A DNA stretch of 12,290 bases, from contig JAQVKJ010000011.1 in assembly GCA_028694715.1 (NCBI GenBank), positions 1 to 12,290 of the forward strand, read 5' to 3'. Within the stretch, counting starts at the first letter, position 1. Each line of letters opens with the position of its first letter. Positions 1 through 5,595 of this stretch are shown piece after piece. The position numbers and the translations under genes were made by a program. Source of the DNA: Weeksellaceae bacterium (GTDB lineage Bacteria > Bacteroidota > Bacteroidia > Flavobacteriales > Weeksellaceae). The notes under the pieces were generated by a model. It was not told where the DNA came from. It did not search any database and worked only from the letters and a program-made list of their open reading frames with translations.

Positions 1-154
1 CTTTTGCCCGTTGATCGGGGCGGGTTTCTAATTGGAAGAAATCTTCAAAAGATTTGATTTGAATGTCCAGAAAGTCCGGAAACTCGGCCTGGGCCTTGGT
101 TGCTGAAAAACTGATTCTCTGATTTCCCTGAGTCTTTACATCTTTTTTACTCAT
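1..154 (-). CDS. rpoB: RNA polymerase beta subunit, N-terminal 51 codons (partial)
   Basis: This is the start of the beta subunit of RNA polymerase, which forms the catalytic cleft together with beta-prime. Only the first 51 codons lie in the window; the gene runs off the left edge. The start ATG is at 154-152. The visible protein begins MSKKDVKTQGNQRISFS and continues with FPDFLDIQIKSFEDFFQLET at about residues 25-44, the N-terminal signature of Bacteroidota RpoB in which a conserved 'PDLLxxQ..SFxxFL' type segment follows a short variable head. It is the first gene after rplL, as in most bacteria, but is separated from it by 361 bases carrying a terminator, a promoter and a second terminator-like hairpin, so it probably has its own transcript. 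No Shine-Dalgarno box precedes the start. Identity is nearly certain from the signature plus context. Confidence 0.95.
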   Translation of the reverse strand, partial: MSKKDVKTQGNQRISFSATKAQAEFPDFLDIQIKSFEDFFQLETRPDQRAK

Positions 155-162
155 AAGAATTT

Positions 163-213
163 TTAGAAAAATAGGTTAAAAAAATATTTTGTTCTCCAAA
201 AAATATCAGACAT
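163..213 (-). other. Possible 16-codon upstream ORF in the rpoB leader
   Basis: An ATG at 213-211 opens 16 codons (MSDIFWRTKYFFNLFF) that end with TAA at 165-163, only 8 bases before the rpoB start. The position would allow translational coupling. It may equally be chance in A/T-rich leader sequence: the peptide is not recognised and no ribosome-binding feature marks it. Confidence 0.2.
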
Positions 214-310
214 TTGCTCTGAGAGCTCGTGCCCAACTGCAACACTGGTATATCTTTTCACAGCGTAGTGCAAAATATTTTTTCCTTTTTTAGAACAGAA
301 AACGGTTTAC

Positions 311-353
311 AAAAAAAAACAAACAAAAAAACCCCTCCAGTATCTCTGGAGAG
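311..353 (-). terminator. Terminator-like hairpin inside the rpoB leader
   Basis: On the minus strand CTCCAG and CTGGAG (351-346 and 340-335) form a six-pair stem around a five-base loop, extendable outward by a U-G and a C-G pair. It is followed by GGG and a long T-rich run (331-311). It sits about 50-70 bases downstream of the candidate rpoB promoter and about 180 bases upstream of the rpoB start, so it looks like an intrinsic attenuator rather than an end-of-operon terminator; the rplL terminator lies further upstream at 462-493. Confidence 0.65.
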
Positions 354-407
354 TTGATTATCAGTAAGTTATTTAAATATAACCGTTCGTCATTCTTAAA
401 AGGACTG

Positions 408-415
408 CAAATGTA
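408..415 (-). promoter_or_regulatory. Candidate rpoB promoter (-7 box TACATTTG)
   Basis: The minus strand reads TACATTTGCAGTCC here, matching the Bacteroidota -7 box TAnnTTTG. Nineteen bases upstream the -33 position reads AATG, a poor match to TTTG, so the call rests on the -7 box, the shared GCAGTCC start region seen at the rplK and tRNA-tuf promoters, and the position just after the rplL terminator. Transcription would start near 401-403 and give a leader of about 245 bases before rpoB. Confidence 0.6.
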
Positions 416-461
416 CTAAATAATTTTTAGATTCCATTCATTTTGAACATTTATTAAAGAC

Positions 462-493
462 AAAAAAAAAGGCCGCCCTTCCGGACAGCCTTT
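462..493 (-). terminator. Intrinsic terminator after rplL
   Basis: On the minus strand AAAGGCTGTCC and GGGCGGCCTTT form an 11-pair stem (two G-U pairs) closed by a GGAA tetraloop, followed by an unbroken run of nine T. It begins 22 bases after the rplL stop. It should end most transcripts of the rplKAJL operon before rpoB. Confidence 0.88.
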
Positions 494-515
494 GGATTTT
501 ATCTGAATACGGGAA

Positions 516-896
516 TTAAGCAACTTCCACTTCAGCACCAGCTTCCTGAAGTTGTTTCGCCAAAGCTTCTGCTTCGTCTTTAGAAACACCTTCTTTGATT
601 GGTTTTGGAGCGCTGTCAACCAGGTCTTTGGCGTCTTTCAACCCCACACCAGTCAAATCTTTAACCAGTTTCACAACCGCAAGTTTGCTTGCGCCTGCTG
701 CTTTCAAGATGACATCAAATTCTGTTTTTTCTTCTGCCGCAGCGGCGTCTCCACCTGCAGCAGGACCAGCAGCAACTGCAACAGCAGCAGCAGCAGGTTC
801 GATTCCGTATTCTTCTTTAAGGATATTTGCCAGCTCGTTTACATCTTTTACGGTCAGGTTTACCAAATCCTCAGCTAATTGTTTTAAATCTGCCAT
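516..896 (-). CDS. rplL: Ribosomal protein bL12 (L7/L12)
   Basis: Stalk protein of the large ribosomal subunit. Dimers bind bL10 and recruit and stimulate the GTPase translation factors. The 126 residues show the full family layout: an N-terminal dimerisation and bL10-binding domain (about 1-33), a flexible Ala/Gly-rich hinge (about 34-54, with [16 protein letters not shown]), and the globular factor-binding domain (about 57-126) with [20 protein letters not shown] and the ending typical of the family. Length is normal. It is the last gene of the rplK-rplA-rplJ-rplL operon, 94 bases after rplJ, and is followed at once by a strong terminator. The wide rplJ-rplL gap is common, since bL12 is made in excess over the other ribosomal proteins. 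The start ATG has the usual A/T-rich Bacteroidota upstream sequence without a Shine-Dalgarno box. Confidence 0.98.
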   Translation of the reverse strand: MADLKQLAEDLVNLTVKDVNELANILKEEYGIEPAAAAVAVAAGPAAGGDAAAAEEKTEFDVILKAAGASKLAVVKLVKDLTGVGLKDAKDLVDSAPKPIKEGVSKDEAEALAKQLQEAGAEVEVA

Positions 897-990
897 TTTT
901 AATAATTTTTTTGTTGAACAACTTTTTAAAATAATGTTTGTTTCGGGTTAAATCCAACCTTCCACATTATGTAATAATTTAGAGTGCGTA

Positions 991-1521
991 CTAATTTTCT
1001 CTTTCAGAAAGCGTCTTAACGATACCCGCAATCTTCTGTCCACCGGTCTGAAGTTGTGAAACAACTGTCTTAAGCGGTGACTGAAGAAGACCGATGATCT
1101 CTCCAACCAATTCTTCTTTTGATTTGAGGTTTGACAAAGCATTAAGCTGGTCATCCCCCACAAACACTGCCTGATCTACCCAAGCGGCTTTCAGAATCGG
1201 TTTATCGGATTTCTTTCTAAAATTCTCAATTACTTTGGCCGGAGCGTTGCCTCGTTCTGCCATCATAATTGCTGTATTGCCCTTCAGTGAATCGTACAGT
1301 CCGTCGAATTCTTTGGCTTCGACTCTCTCCATCGCCTTTCTCAAAAGGGTGTTTTTCACCACTTTGACAGATATGTCTCCTCTGAAACATTGTCTTCTCA
1401 ACTCAGTGGTTTTTGCTGAGTCCAAGCCCTCAATATCTGTAAGATACAGGATGTTTGACTCTTCAAGCAATGCAGTCAGATCATCGATCACCTGTGCTTT
1501 TTGTTCTCTTGTCATTGACAT
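991..1521 (-). CDS. rplJ: Ribosomal protein uL10
   Basis: Base of the ribosomal stalk: it binds 23S rRNA next to uL11 through its N-terminal domain and carries bL12 dimers on its C-terminal helix. The 176 residues begin MSMTREQKAQVIDDLTALLE and contain the family core around 'VKVVKNTLLRKAME' (about 52-65) and 'LKGNTAIMM' (about 79-87), with a C-terminal helix region ending in GIVKTLSEREN. Length fits the family. It starts 12 bases after the rplA stop, so the two genes are cotranscribed, and rplL follows 94 bases later. The short rplA-rplJ gap leaves no room for a separate long L10 leader of the type known from enterics and bacilli. Second in-frame Met at residue 3 is an alternative start. Confidence 0.97.
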   Translation of the reverse strand: MSMTREQKAQVIDDLTALLEESNILYLTDIEGLDSAKTTELRRQCFRGDISVKVVKNTLLRKAMERVEAKEFDGLYDSLKGNTAIMMAERGNAPAKVIENFRKKSDKPILKAAWVDQAVFVGDDQLNALSNLKSKEELVGEIIGLLQSPLKTVVSQLQTGGQKIAGIVKTLSEREN

Positions 1522-1533
1522 AGCTTCTTACTT

Positions 1534-2232
1534 TTATGATTGGTTTAAACTCTTTGGATCTATCGGAATTCCGATACTCATGGTACTTGATAGGGTAACA
1601 CTTCTCATGTAGGTACCTTTTGCGGTAGAAGGTTTCAGCTTCAACAGTGTACTTACCAGTTCTACTGCATTTTCCTTGATTTTCTCAGGCGTAAATGACA
1701 CCTTTCCTATGGCTGCATGGATGTTTCCGTATTTATCCACTCTGAAATCGATTTTACCTGCTTTCACATCTGATACAGCTTTACCTACTTCAACTGTAAC
1801 GGTACCTGCTTTTGGGTTTGGCATCAACCCTCTCGGGCCAAGCACACGACCCAACGGGCCTAATTTACCCATAACAGCCGGCATGGTTACAATCACATCA
1901 ACATCGGTCCATCCGTTTTTGATTTTCTCAAGATATTCGTCCAGACCAACGAAGTCAGCACCTGCTTCTTTGGCTTCTGCCTCTTTGTCTGGCGTAACCA
2001 ATGCAAGTACTTTCACATCTTTACCTGTTCCGTGGGGAAGGGAAACCACACCGCGCACCATTTGGTTTGCTTTCTTTGGGTCAACCCCCAAACGAACAGC
2101 AATATCAATGGAAGCGTCAAACTTTGCGGTATTGACCTCCTTAACCAGAGCGGCAGCTTCGTCTATTGTATAAAGTTTTGTTTTATCAACTTTTGCGTTT
2201 GCTTCCTTTTGTTTCTTTGTTAACTGAGCCAT
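1534..2232 (-). CDS. rplA: Ribosomal protein uL1
   Basis: Forms the mobile L1 stalk of the large subunit, which helps deacylated tRNA leave the E site; in several bacteria it also represses its own operon by binding the rplK leader. The 232 residues match the usual length. The diagnostic L1 signature [20 protein letters not shown] lies at about residues 127-146, and the two-domain fold is suggested by the N-terminal [20 protein letters not shown] block and the C-terminal [20 protein letters not shown] strands. It starts 17 bases after rplK and ends 12 bases before rplJ. No Shine-Dalgarno box is seen. Confidence 0.98.
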   Translation of the reverse strand: MAQLTKKQKEANAKVDKTKLYTIDEAAALVKEVNTAKFDASIDIAVRLGVDPKKANQMVRGVVSLPHGTGKDVKVLALVTPDKEAEAKEAGADFVGLDEYLEKIKNGWTDVDVIVTMPAVMGKLGPLGRVLGPRGLMPNPKAGTVTVEVGKAVSDVKAGKIDFRVDKYGNIHAAIGKVSFTPEKIKENAVELVSTLLKLKPSTAKGTYMRSVTLSSTMSIGIPIDPKSLNQS

Positions 2233-2249
2233 TTTTCAATTTTTTAAAA

Positions 2250-2690
2250 TTACTCAGGAGCTTGTCCTCCTTTTACAGCTATACCCATTGAGCGGGCAGT
2301 ACCCGCTACCATTTTCATTGCAGCATCGACAGTGAAGCAGTTCATGTCCTGCATTTTGTCTTCTGCTATTGCTCTAACCTGATCCCAGCTCACGGTAGCT
2401 ACTTTGACACGGTTGGGTTCTCCTGAACCTTTTTTGGCTTTTGCAATTCCCAATAATTGGACTGCTGCAGGTGGTGTTTTGATTACAAACTCAAAAGACT
2501 TGTCCTGATAAACCGTAATAACAACCGGCAAAACCTGTCCCTGTTTTTCTTGGGTACGGCCGTTAAACTGTTTACAAAACTCCATAATATTGACGCCTGC
2601 AGCACCCAATGCCGGCCCTACTGGTGGCGAAGGATTTGCTTGACCGCCTCTTACCTGAAGCTTTATAATTTTTTCAACTTTTTTTGCCAT
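2250..2690 (-). CDS. rplK: Ribosomal protein uL11
   Basis: Large-subunit protein at the GTPase-associated centre, binding the thiostrepton region of 23S rRNA and needed in enterics for RelA-dependent stringent response. The 146 residues include the Pro-rich N-terminal domain with [18 protein letters not shown] (about 22-39) and the RNA-binding C-terminal domain with [19 protein letters not shown] (about 113-131). Length is normal (about 141-147). It is the first gene of the rplKAJL group and follows a clear promoter at 2787-2817 with a leader of about 90 bases. Confidence 0.98.
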   Translation of the reverse strand: MAKKVEKIIKLQVRGGQANPSPPVGPALGAAGVNIMEFCKQFNGRTQEKQGQVLPVVITVYQDKSFEFVIKTPPAAVQLLGIAKAKKGSGEPNRVKVATVSWDQVRAIAEDKMQDMNCFTVDAAMKMVAGTARSMGIAVKGGQAPE

Positions 2691-2747
2691 TTTCTGTTTT
2701 TAATTTTGAATAAAAAATGAGTTTGGAAGCATTTATTATTCAGTAAT

Positions 2748-2769
2748 TTAGGATACTCACATTACCTAA
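2748..2769 (-). other. Hairpin in the rplK leader
   Basis: On the minus strand TTAGG (2769-2765) and CCTAA (2752-2748) pair around a 12-base middle holding AATGTGAGT, so the structure is a short stem with an internal loop. It is the clearest fold in the rplK leader, the place where uL1 is known to bind in other bacteria. The assignment as an L1 site is inference; only the stem is seen. Confidence 0.3.
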
Positions 2770-2786
2770 TTTTACTTTTCGGACTG

Positions 2787-2817
2787 CAAAAGTATAAAAA
2801 TATTTTATCCCCGCAAT
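2787..2817 (-). promoter_or_regulatory. rplK operon promoter
   Basis: On the minus strand the -33 box ATTG (2817-2814) is followed after exactly 19 bases by the -7 box TACTTTTG (2794-2787), fitting the Bacteroidota housekeeping promoter. The start region reads GCAGTCCG, shared with the tRNA-tuf promoter. Transcription would start near 2781. It lies downstream of the nusG hairpin and so makes rplKAJL at least partly independent of the tuf operon. Confidence 0.82.
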
Positions 2818-2860
2818 ACTTAATCGCATGTTTTTTTATCTGCTGTACGAGTAATATCAC

Positions 2861-2887
2861 AAACGCCGTCTTTTGGTGACGGCGTTT
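2861..2887 (-). terminator. Hairpin after nusG (weak terminator)
   Basis: AAACGCCGTC and GACGGCGTTT form a perfect ten-pair stem around a seven-base loop, starting 24 bases after the nusG stop. The downstream T-run on the minus strand is only three bases (TTTGTG), so termination may be partial or factor-dependent, or the hairpin may protect the nusG 3' end. It separates secE-nusG from the rplK promoter. Confidence 0.6.
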
Positions 2888-2911
2888 ATAAAATATTAGA
2901 TTTTGTATTCA

Positions 2912-3457
2912 CTATATTTTCTCGACTTGCATAAATGACAACTCCAATGGATTTTTACGGCCAAAGATCAACACCATCACTTCGAGTTTTCTTTTCTCTT
3001 CATTGATTTTTTCCACCGTACCGCTGAAGCCGTTGAATGGTCCGTCTATGATTTTTACGGTTTCTCCAACCAGATAGGGAATGTTCATCAGATTTTCATC
3101 TGATTCGGCCAGTTCATCTACCCTACCAAGCATTTTATTGACTTCTGACATTCTCATTGGTATGGGCTCTCCGCCTTTGGTAGCACTCAAAAAGCTGATA
3201 ACTCCGGGGATGCTTTTGATGATATGGGGTACTTCGCCTTTTAGCTCAGCTTCAATCATCACATAGCCTGGATAATAGACCTTCTCTTTTTGTACTTTTT
3301 TACCGTTTTTTATCTGGATGACCTTTTCCATAGGCACCACAATTTGTCCAATGTAATCTTGTAATTTGTGGTACTCGATTTCATCTTCAATATAGGCCTT
3401 GATTTTAAGCTCTTGTCCGCTGACGGTTTTCAGCACATACCATTTTTTATCGCTCAT
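2912..3457 (-). CDS. nusG: Transcription elongation factor NusG
   Basis: Spt5-family factor that binds the RNA polymerase clamp, alters pausing, and couples transcription to Rho or the ribosome. The 181 residues show an N-terminal NGN domain (about 4-95, beginning KKWYVLKTVSGQELKIKAYI, with the hallmark YYPGYVMIE at 61-69) and a C-terminal KOW domain (about 128-178, GETVKIIDGPFNGFSGTVEK and a FGRKNPLELSFMQVEKI ending). Length is typical of plain NusG, without an inserted domain. It starts 21 bases after secE and is followed by a ten-pair hairpin, so secE-nusG appear to end the tRNA-tuf operon, with rplK restarted from its own promoter. Confidence 0.97.
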   Translation of the reverse strand: MSDKKWYVLKTVSGQELKIKAYIEDEIEYHKLQDYIGQIVVPMEKVIQIKNGKKVQKEKVYYPGYVMIEAELKGEVPHIIKSIPGVISFLSATKGGEPIPMRMSEVNKMLGRVDELAESDENLMNIPYLVGETVKIIDGPFNGFSGTVEKINEEKRKLEVMVLIFGRKNPLELSFMQVEKI

Positions 3458-3478
3458 AACTATAAATGTCTGAGATTC

Positions 3479-3676
3479 TTATTTGAGTATTTCAAATAAA
3501 TTCTTGATTATCACATTCCCGAAGAATGAATCAACTGCATACAAAAATATAGCGAGAATCAGTGTAGCAATAGCTACAACGGTCGTATCTTGTTGCAACT
3601 GTGCCCAACTTGGCCAGGTGACATGATCTTTGAATTCGTAATAGGATTCCTTGATAAAGTTTAATGCTTTCATCAT
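3479..3676 (-). CDS. secE: Preprotein translocase subunit SecE
   Basis: Small inner-membrane subunit that clamps SecY in the SecYEG channel. The 65 residues carry the short single-helix form: an amphipathic N-terminal helix (NFIKESYYEFKDHVTWPSW, about 6-24, with the family's W-P pair) and one membrane segment at about 32-56 (VVAIATLILAIFLYAVDSFF). This is the usual minimal length outside enterics. Two adjacent ATG codons open the frame (3676 and 3673); either may be used. It begins 12 bases after the 3' end of tRNA-Trp, so the tRNA must be cut from the same transcript, and it is followed by nusG. Confidence 0.96.
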   Translation of the reverse strand: MMKALNFIKESYYEFKDHVTWPSWAQLQQDTTVVAIATLILAIFLYAVDSFFGNVIIKNLFEILK

Positions 3677-3688
3677 CTAATTGTTCTG

Positions 3689-3760
3689 CACGGGCACAAG
3701 GATTCGAACCCTGACCAGCGGTTTTGGAGACCGCGATACTAACCATTATACTATGCCCGT
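3689..3760 (-). tRNA. tRNA-Trp (anticodon CCA)
   Basis: The 72-base cloverleaf has a seven-pair acceptor stem ACGGGCA/TGCCCGT, D arm with GGTTAGTA, a perfect GCGGT/ACCGC anticodon stem, loop CTCCAAA with CCA read from 3727-3725, and a T arm with TTCGAAT. The discriminator is G and no 3' CCA is encoded. It lies between tuf and secE, a placement also seen in other phyla. Confidence 0.97.
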
Positions 3761-3770
3761 ATGTGAGACA

Positions 3771-3798
3771 AGGTGTTTCAGAAAATTCGGAAACACCT
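3771..3798 (-). other. Hairpin between tuf and tRNA-Trp
   Basis: AGGTGTTTC and GAAACACCT form a perfect nine-pair stem with a ten-base loop in the 64-base gap. No T-run follows on the minus strand, and the tRNA starts ten bases later, so it looks more like an mRNA 3'-end barrier or processing signal than a terminator. Confidence 0.5.
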
Positions 3799-3824
3799 CT
3801 CTCAATTAATATTATAATTATTTA

Positions 3825-5012
3825 TTAGTCAAGAATTTGTGTTACCTGACCCGCTCCAACGGTTCTTCCTCCTTCACGGATTGCGAAACGGAGTCCTTCG
3901 TTCAGCGCGATGGGTTGAATCAGATCAACTTCAATTGTCAAGTTGTCACCCGGCAACACCATTTCTACACCTTCGGGCAGGTGGATTTCACCTGTCACAT
4001 CAGTTGTTCTCACATAAAACTGAGGACGATATTTGTTGTGGAATGGTGTATGTCTTCCTCCTTCTTCTTTGGTAAGGATATAAACCTCTGCCTTGAATTT
4101 TTTGTGAGGAGTCACTGAGCCAGGTTTTGCGATGACCATACCACGGCGGATATCGGTTTTCTCAATACCTCTCAACAGCAGTCCCACATTGTCACCAGCC
4201 TCACCTCTGTCCAATATTTTACGGAACATTTCAACTCCAGTGATGGTTGAAGTCAGTTTTTCATCACCCATCCCTACGATATCCACACCGTCACCGGTGT
4301 TAATGATACCTGATTCGATTCGTCCGGTGGCAACAGTTCCACGGCCGGTGATTGAGAACACATCTTCGATTGGCATCAGGAATGCTTTGTCCTGATCACG
4401 AACCGGAAGTTCAATCCAGCTGTCCACTGCCTGCATCAATTCCATTACTGAATCGACCCATTTTTGTTCACCGTTCAAAGCACCTAAGGCTGAACCTCTG
4501 ATTACAGGAGTATTGTCGCCATCATATTCGTATGTTGAAAGCAAATCTCTTACTTCCATTTCAACCAGCTCCAATAGTTCCTCGTCGTCAACCATATCGC
4601 ATTTGTTCAAGAAAACAACGATTCTTGGAACATTCACCTGACGACACAAAAGGATGTGCTCACGGGTTTGAGGCATAGGGCCGTCGGTTGCTGCAACCAC
4701 AAGGATCGCACCGTCCATTTGCGCAGCACCAGTAACCATGTTTTTCACATAGTCGGCGTGACCAGGGCAGTCAACATGTGCGTAGTGGCGGTCTGCTGTC
4801 TGATACTCAACATGCGAAGTGTTGATGGTGATACCTCTTTCTTTTTCTTCGGGAGCATTGTCGATTTGATCGTAAGCTCTTGCTTCTGACAAACCAGCGT
4901 CTGCCAGTACTTTGGTAATAGCAGCAGTCAAAGTGGTTTTACCGTGGTCAACATGACCGATGGTACCGATATTCAAATGCGGCTTATTACGATTAAAAGT
5001 TTCCTTTGCCAT
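3825..5012 (-). CDS. tuf: Elongation factor Tu
   Basis: GTPase that delivers aminoacyl-tRNA to the ribosomal A site. The 395 residues are full length. The G domain shows G1 GHVDHGKT (19-26), switch I RGITINT (59-65) with the conserved Thr, G3 DCPGH (81-85) with the catalytic His 85, G4 NKCD (136-139) and G5 SAL (174-176). Domains 2 and 3 follow with [14 protein letters not shown] and a C-terminal [15 protein letters not shown]. It is preceded by four tRNA genes that bind its product's substrates and followed by tRNA-Trp, secE and nusG. A tight A/T-rich stretch precedes the ATG with no Shine-Dalgarno box. Confidence 0.99.
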   Translation of the reverse strand: MAKETFNRNKPHLNIGTIGHVDHGKTTLTAAITKVLADAGLSEARAYDQIDNAPEEKERGITINTSHVEYQTADRHYAHVDCPGHADYVKNMVTGAAQMDGAILVVAATDGPMPQTREHILLCRQVNVPRIVVFLNKCDMVDDEELLELVEMEVRDLLSTYEYDGDNTPVIRGSALGALNGEQKWVDSVMELMQAVDSWIELPVRDQDKAFLMPIEDVFSITGRGTVATGRIESGIINTGDGVDIVGMGDEKLTSTITGVEMFRKILDRGEAGDNVGLLLRGIEKTDIRRGMVIAKPGSVTPHKKFKAEVYILTKEEGGRHTPFHNKYRPQFYVRTTDVTGEIHLPEGVEMVLPGDNLTIEVDLIQPIALNEGLRFAIREGGRTVGAGQVTQILD

Positions 5013-5124
5013 TTTAAAATAATTTCTATGTTATACTTAATTCTAATTTAATTTCAAATACCAAAAAAACCGGTGAATTTTGTTTCATATTCAACTCAGT
5101 TTTCTCTTTAACTGCGATGCTTAG

Positions 5125-5196
5125 AGCCAATGACGGGATTTGAACCCGTGACCTCGTCCTTACCAAGGAAGCGCTCTACCCCTGAGCTACATCGGC
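5125..5196 (-). tRNA. tRNA-Thr (anticodon GGU)
   Basis: A 72-base cloverleaf: acceptor GCCGATG/CATTGGC with one G-U pair, D stem GCTC/GAGC, loop TTGGTAA with anticodon GGT at 5164-5162, and T loop TTCAAAT. The anticodon stem CTTCC/GGACG has a U-C mismatch at 28-42. Discriminator U; no encoded CCA. It is the last of the four tRNAs before tuf. Confidence 0.96.
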
Positions 5197-5205
5197 AAAA
5201 TATTG

Positions 5206-5278
5206 AGCGGGAAACGGGACTCGAACCCGCAACATTCAGCTTGGAAGGCTGACGCTCTACCAATTGAGCTATTCCCGC
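5206..5278 (-). tRNA. tRNA-Gly (anticodon UCC)
   Basis: A 73-base cloverleaf: acceptor GCGGGAA/TTCCCGC, D stem GCTC/GAGC, perfect anticodon stem TCAGC/GCTGA, loop CTTCCAA with TCC at 5245-5243, T loop TTCGAGT. Discriminator U; no encoded CCA. Nine bases separate it from tRNA-Thr(GGU). Confidence 0.97.
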
Positions 5279-5287
5279 TTGTTAAAC

Positions 5288-5312
5288 CCGGTGTAACCGG
5301 AACTGTTCAGTT
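5288..5312 (-). other. Two adjacent small hairpins in the tRNA-Tyr/tRNA-Gly spacer
   Basis: CCGGT-GTA-ACCGG (5288-5300) and AACTG-TT-CAGTT (5301-5312) are perfect five-pair inverted repeats placed back to back, filling most of the spacer. They may guide processing of the tRNA precursor or be chance; both are palindromic and so fold on either strand. Confidence 0.35.
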
Positions 5313-5398
5313 TGGTGGGGAGAGCAGGATTCGAACCTGCGAAGGTGTATACCAACAGATTTACAGTCTGTCCTCGTTGGCCGCTTGAGTATCTCCCC
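5313..5398 (-). tRNA. tRNA-Tyr (anticodon GUA)
   Basis: A class II tRNA of 83 bases plus CCA: acceptor GGGGAGA/TCTCCCC, anticodon stem ACAGA/TCTGT, loop CTGTAAA with GTA at 5364-5362, a long variable arm, and T loop TTCGAAT. The discriminator A (5316) is followed by CCA in the DNA (5315-5313), the only one of the five tRNAs here with it. Confidence 0.96.
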
Positions 5399-5414
5399 AA
5401 ACTTAGTCTTTATG

Positions 5415-5488
5415 AGCCGGCAGAGGGATTCGAACCCACGACCCCGAGATTACAAATCACGTGCTCTGGCCAGCTGAGCTATGCCGGC
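5415..5488 (-). tRNA. tRNA-Thr (anticodon UGU)
   Basis: A 74-base cloverleaf: acceptor GCCGGCA/TGCCGGC, D stem GCTC/GAGC, loop TTTGTAA with TGT at 5454-5452, T loop TTCGAAT. The anticodon stem CGTGA/TCTCG has a U-U mismatch at 29-41. Discriminator U; no encoded CCA. It is the first gene of the tRNA-tuf transcript. Confidence 0.96.
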
Positions 5489-5508
5489 TTTTATCTATGT
5501 TTCTATGT

Positions 5509-5539
5509 AAAAGAACAGTCCGTTTTGTTTAACGGACTG
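5509..5539 (-). terminator. Palindrome and T-rich tail between hpf and the tRNA operon
   Basis: On the minus strand CAGTCCGTT and AACGGACTG (5539-5531 and 5524-5516) form a perfect nine-pair stem around six bases, followed by TTCTTTT (5515-5509). It could terminate hpf transcripts, and because it touches the -7 box it also covers the predicted start of the tRNA-tuf transcript. Confidence 0.55.
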
Positions 5540-5570
5540 CAAATGTACGAAGTTTTATGTATTCTCCAAA
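5540..5570 (-). promoter_or_regulatory. tRNA-tuf operon promoter
   Basis: On the minus strand -33 TTTG (5570-5567), exactly 19 bases, then -7 TACATTTG (5547-5540): a full match to the Bacteroidota consensus, followed by GCAGTCCG. It lies between hpf and the first tRNA and should drive the four tRNAs, tuf, tRNA-Trp, secE and nusG. Transcription would start within the palindrome, near 5533-5535. Confidence 0.88.
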
Positions 5571-5595
5571 TTTTTGGAAAAAAATATTTAACAGC

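Noticed and set aside
552..951. Long plus-strand open frames opposite rplL
   Set aside because: They are mirror frames of the Ala-rich rplL coding sequence and have no recognisable protein features.
1235..2173. Plus-strand open frames opposite rplJ and rplA
   Set aside because: Both lie wholly opposite well-identified ribosomal protein genes and look like antisense by-products.
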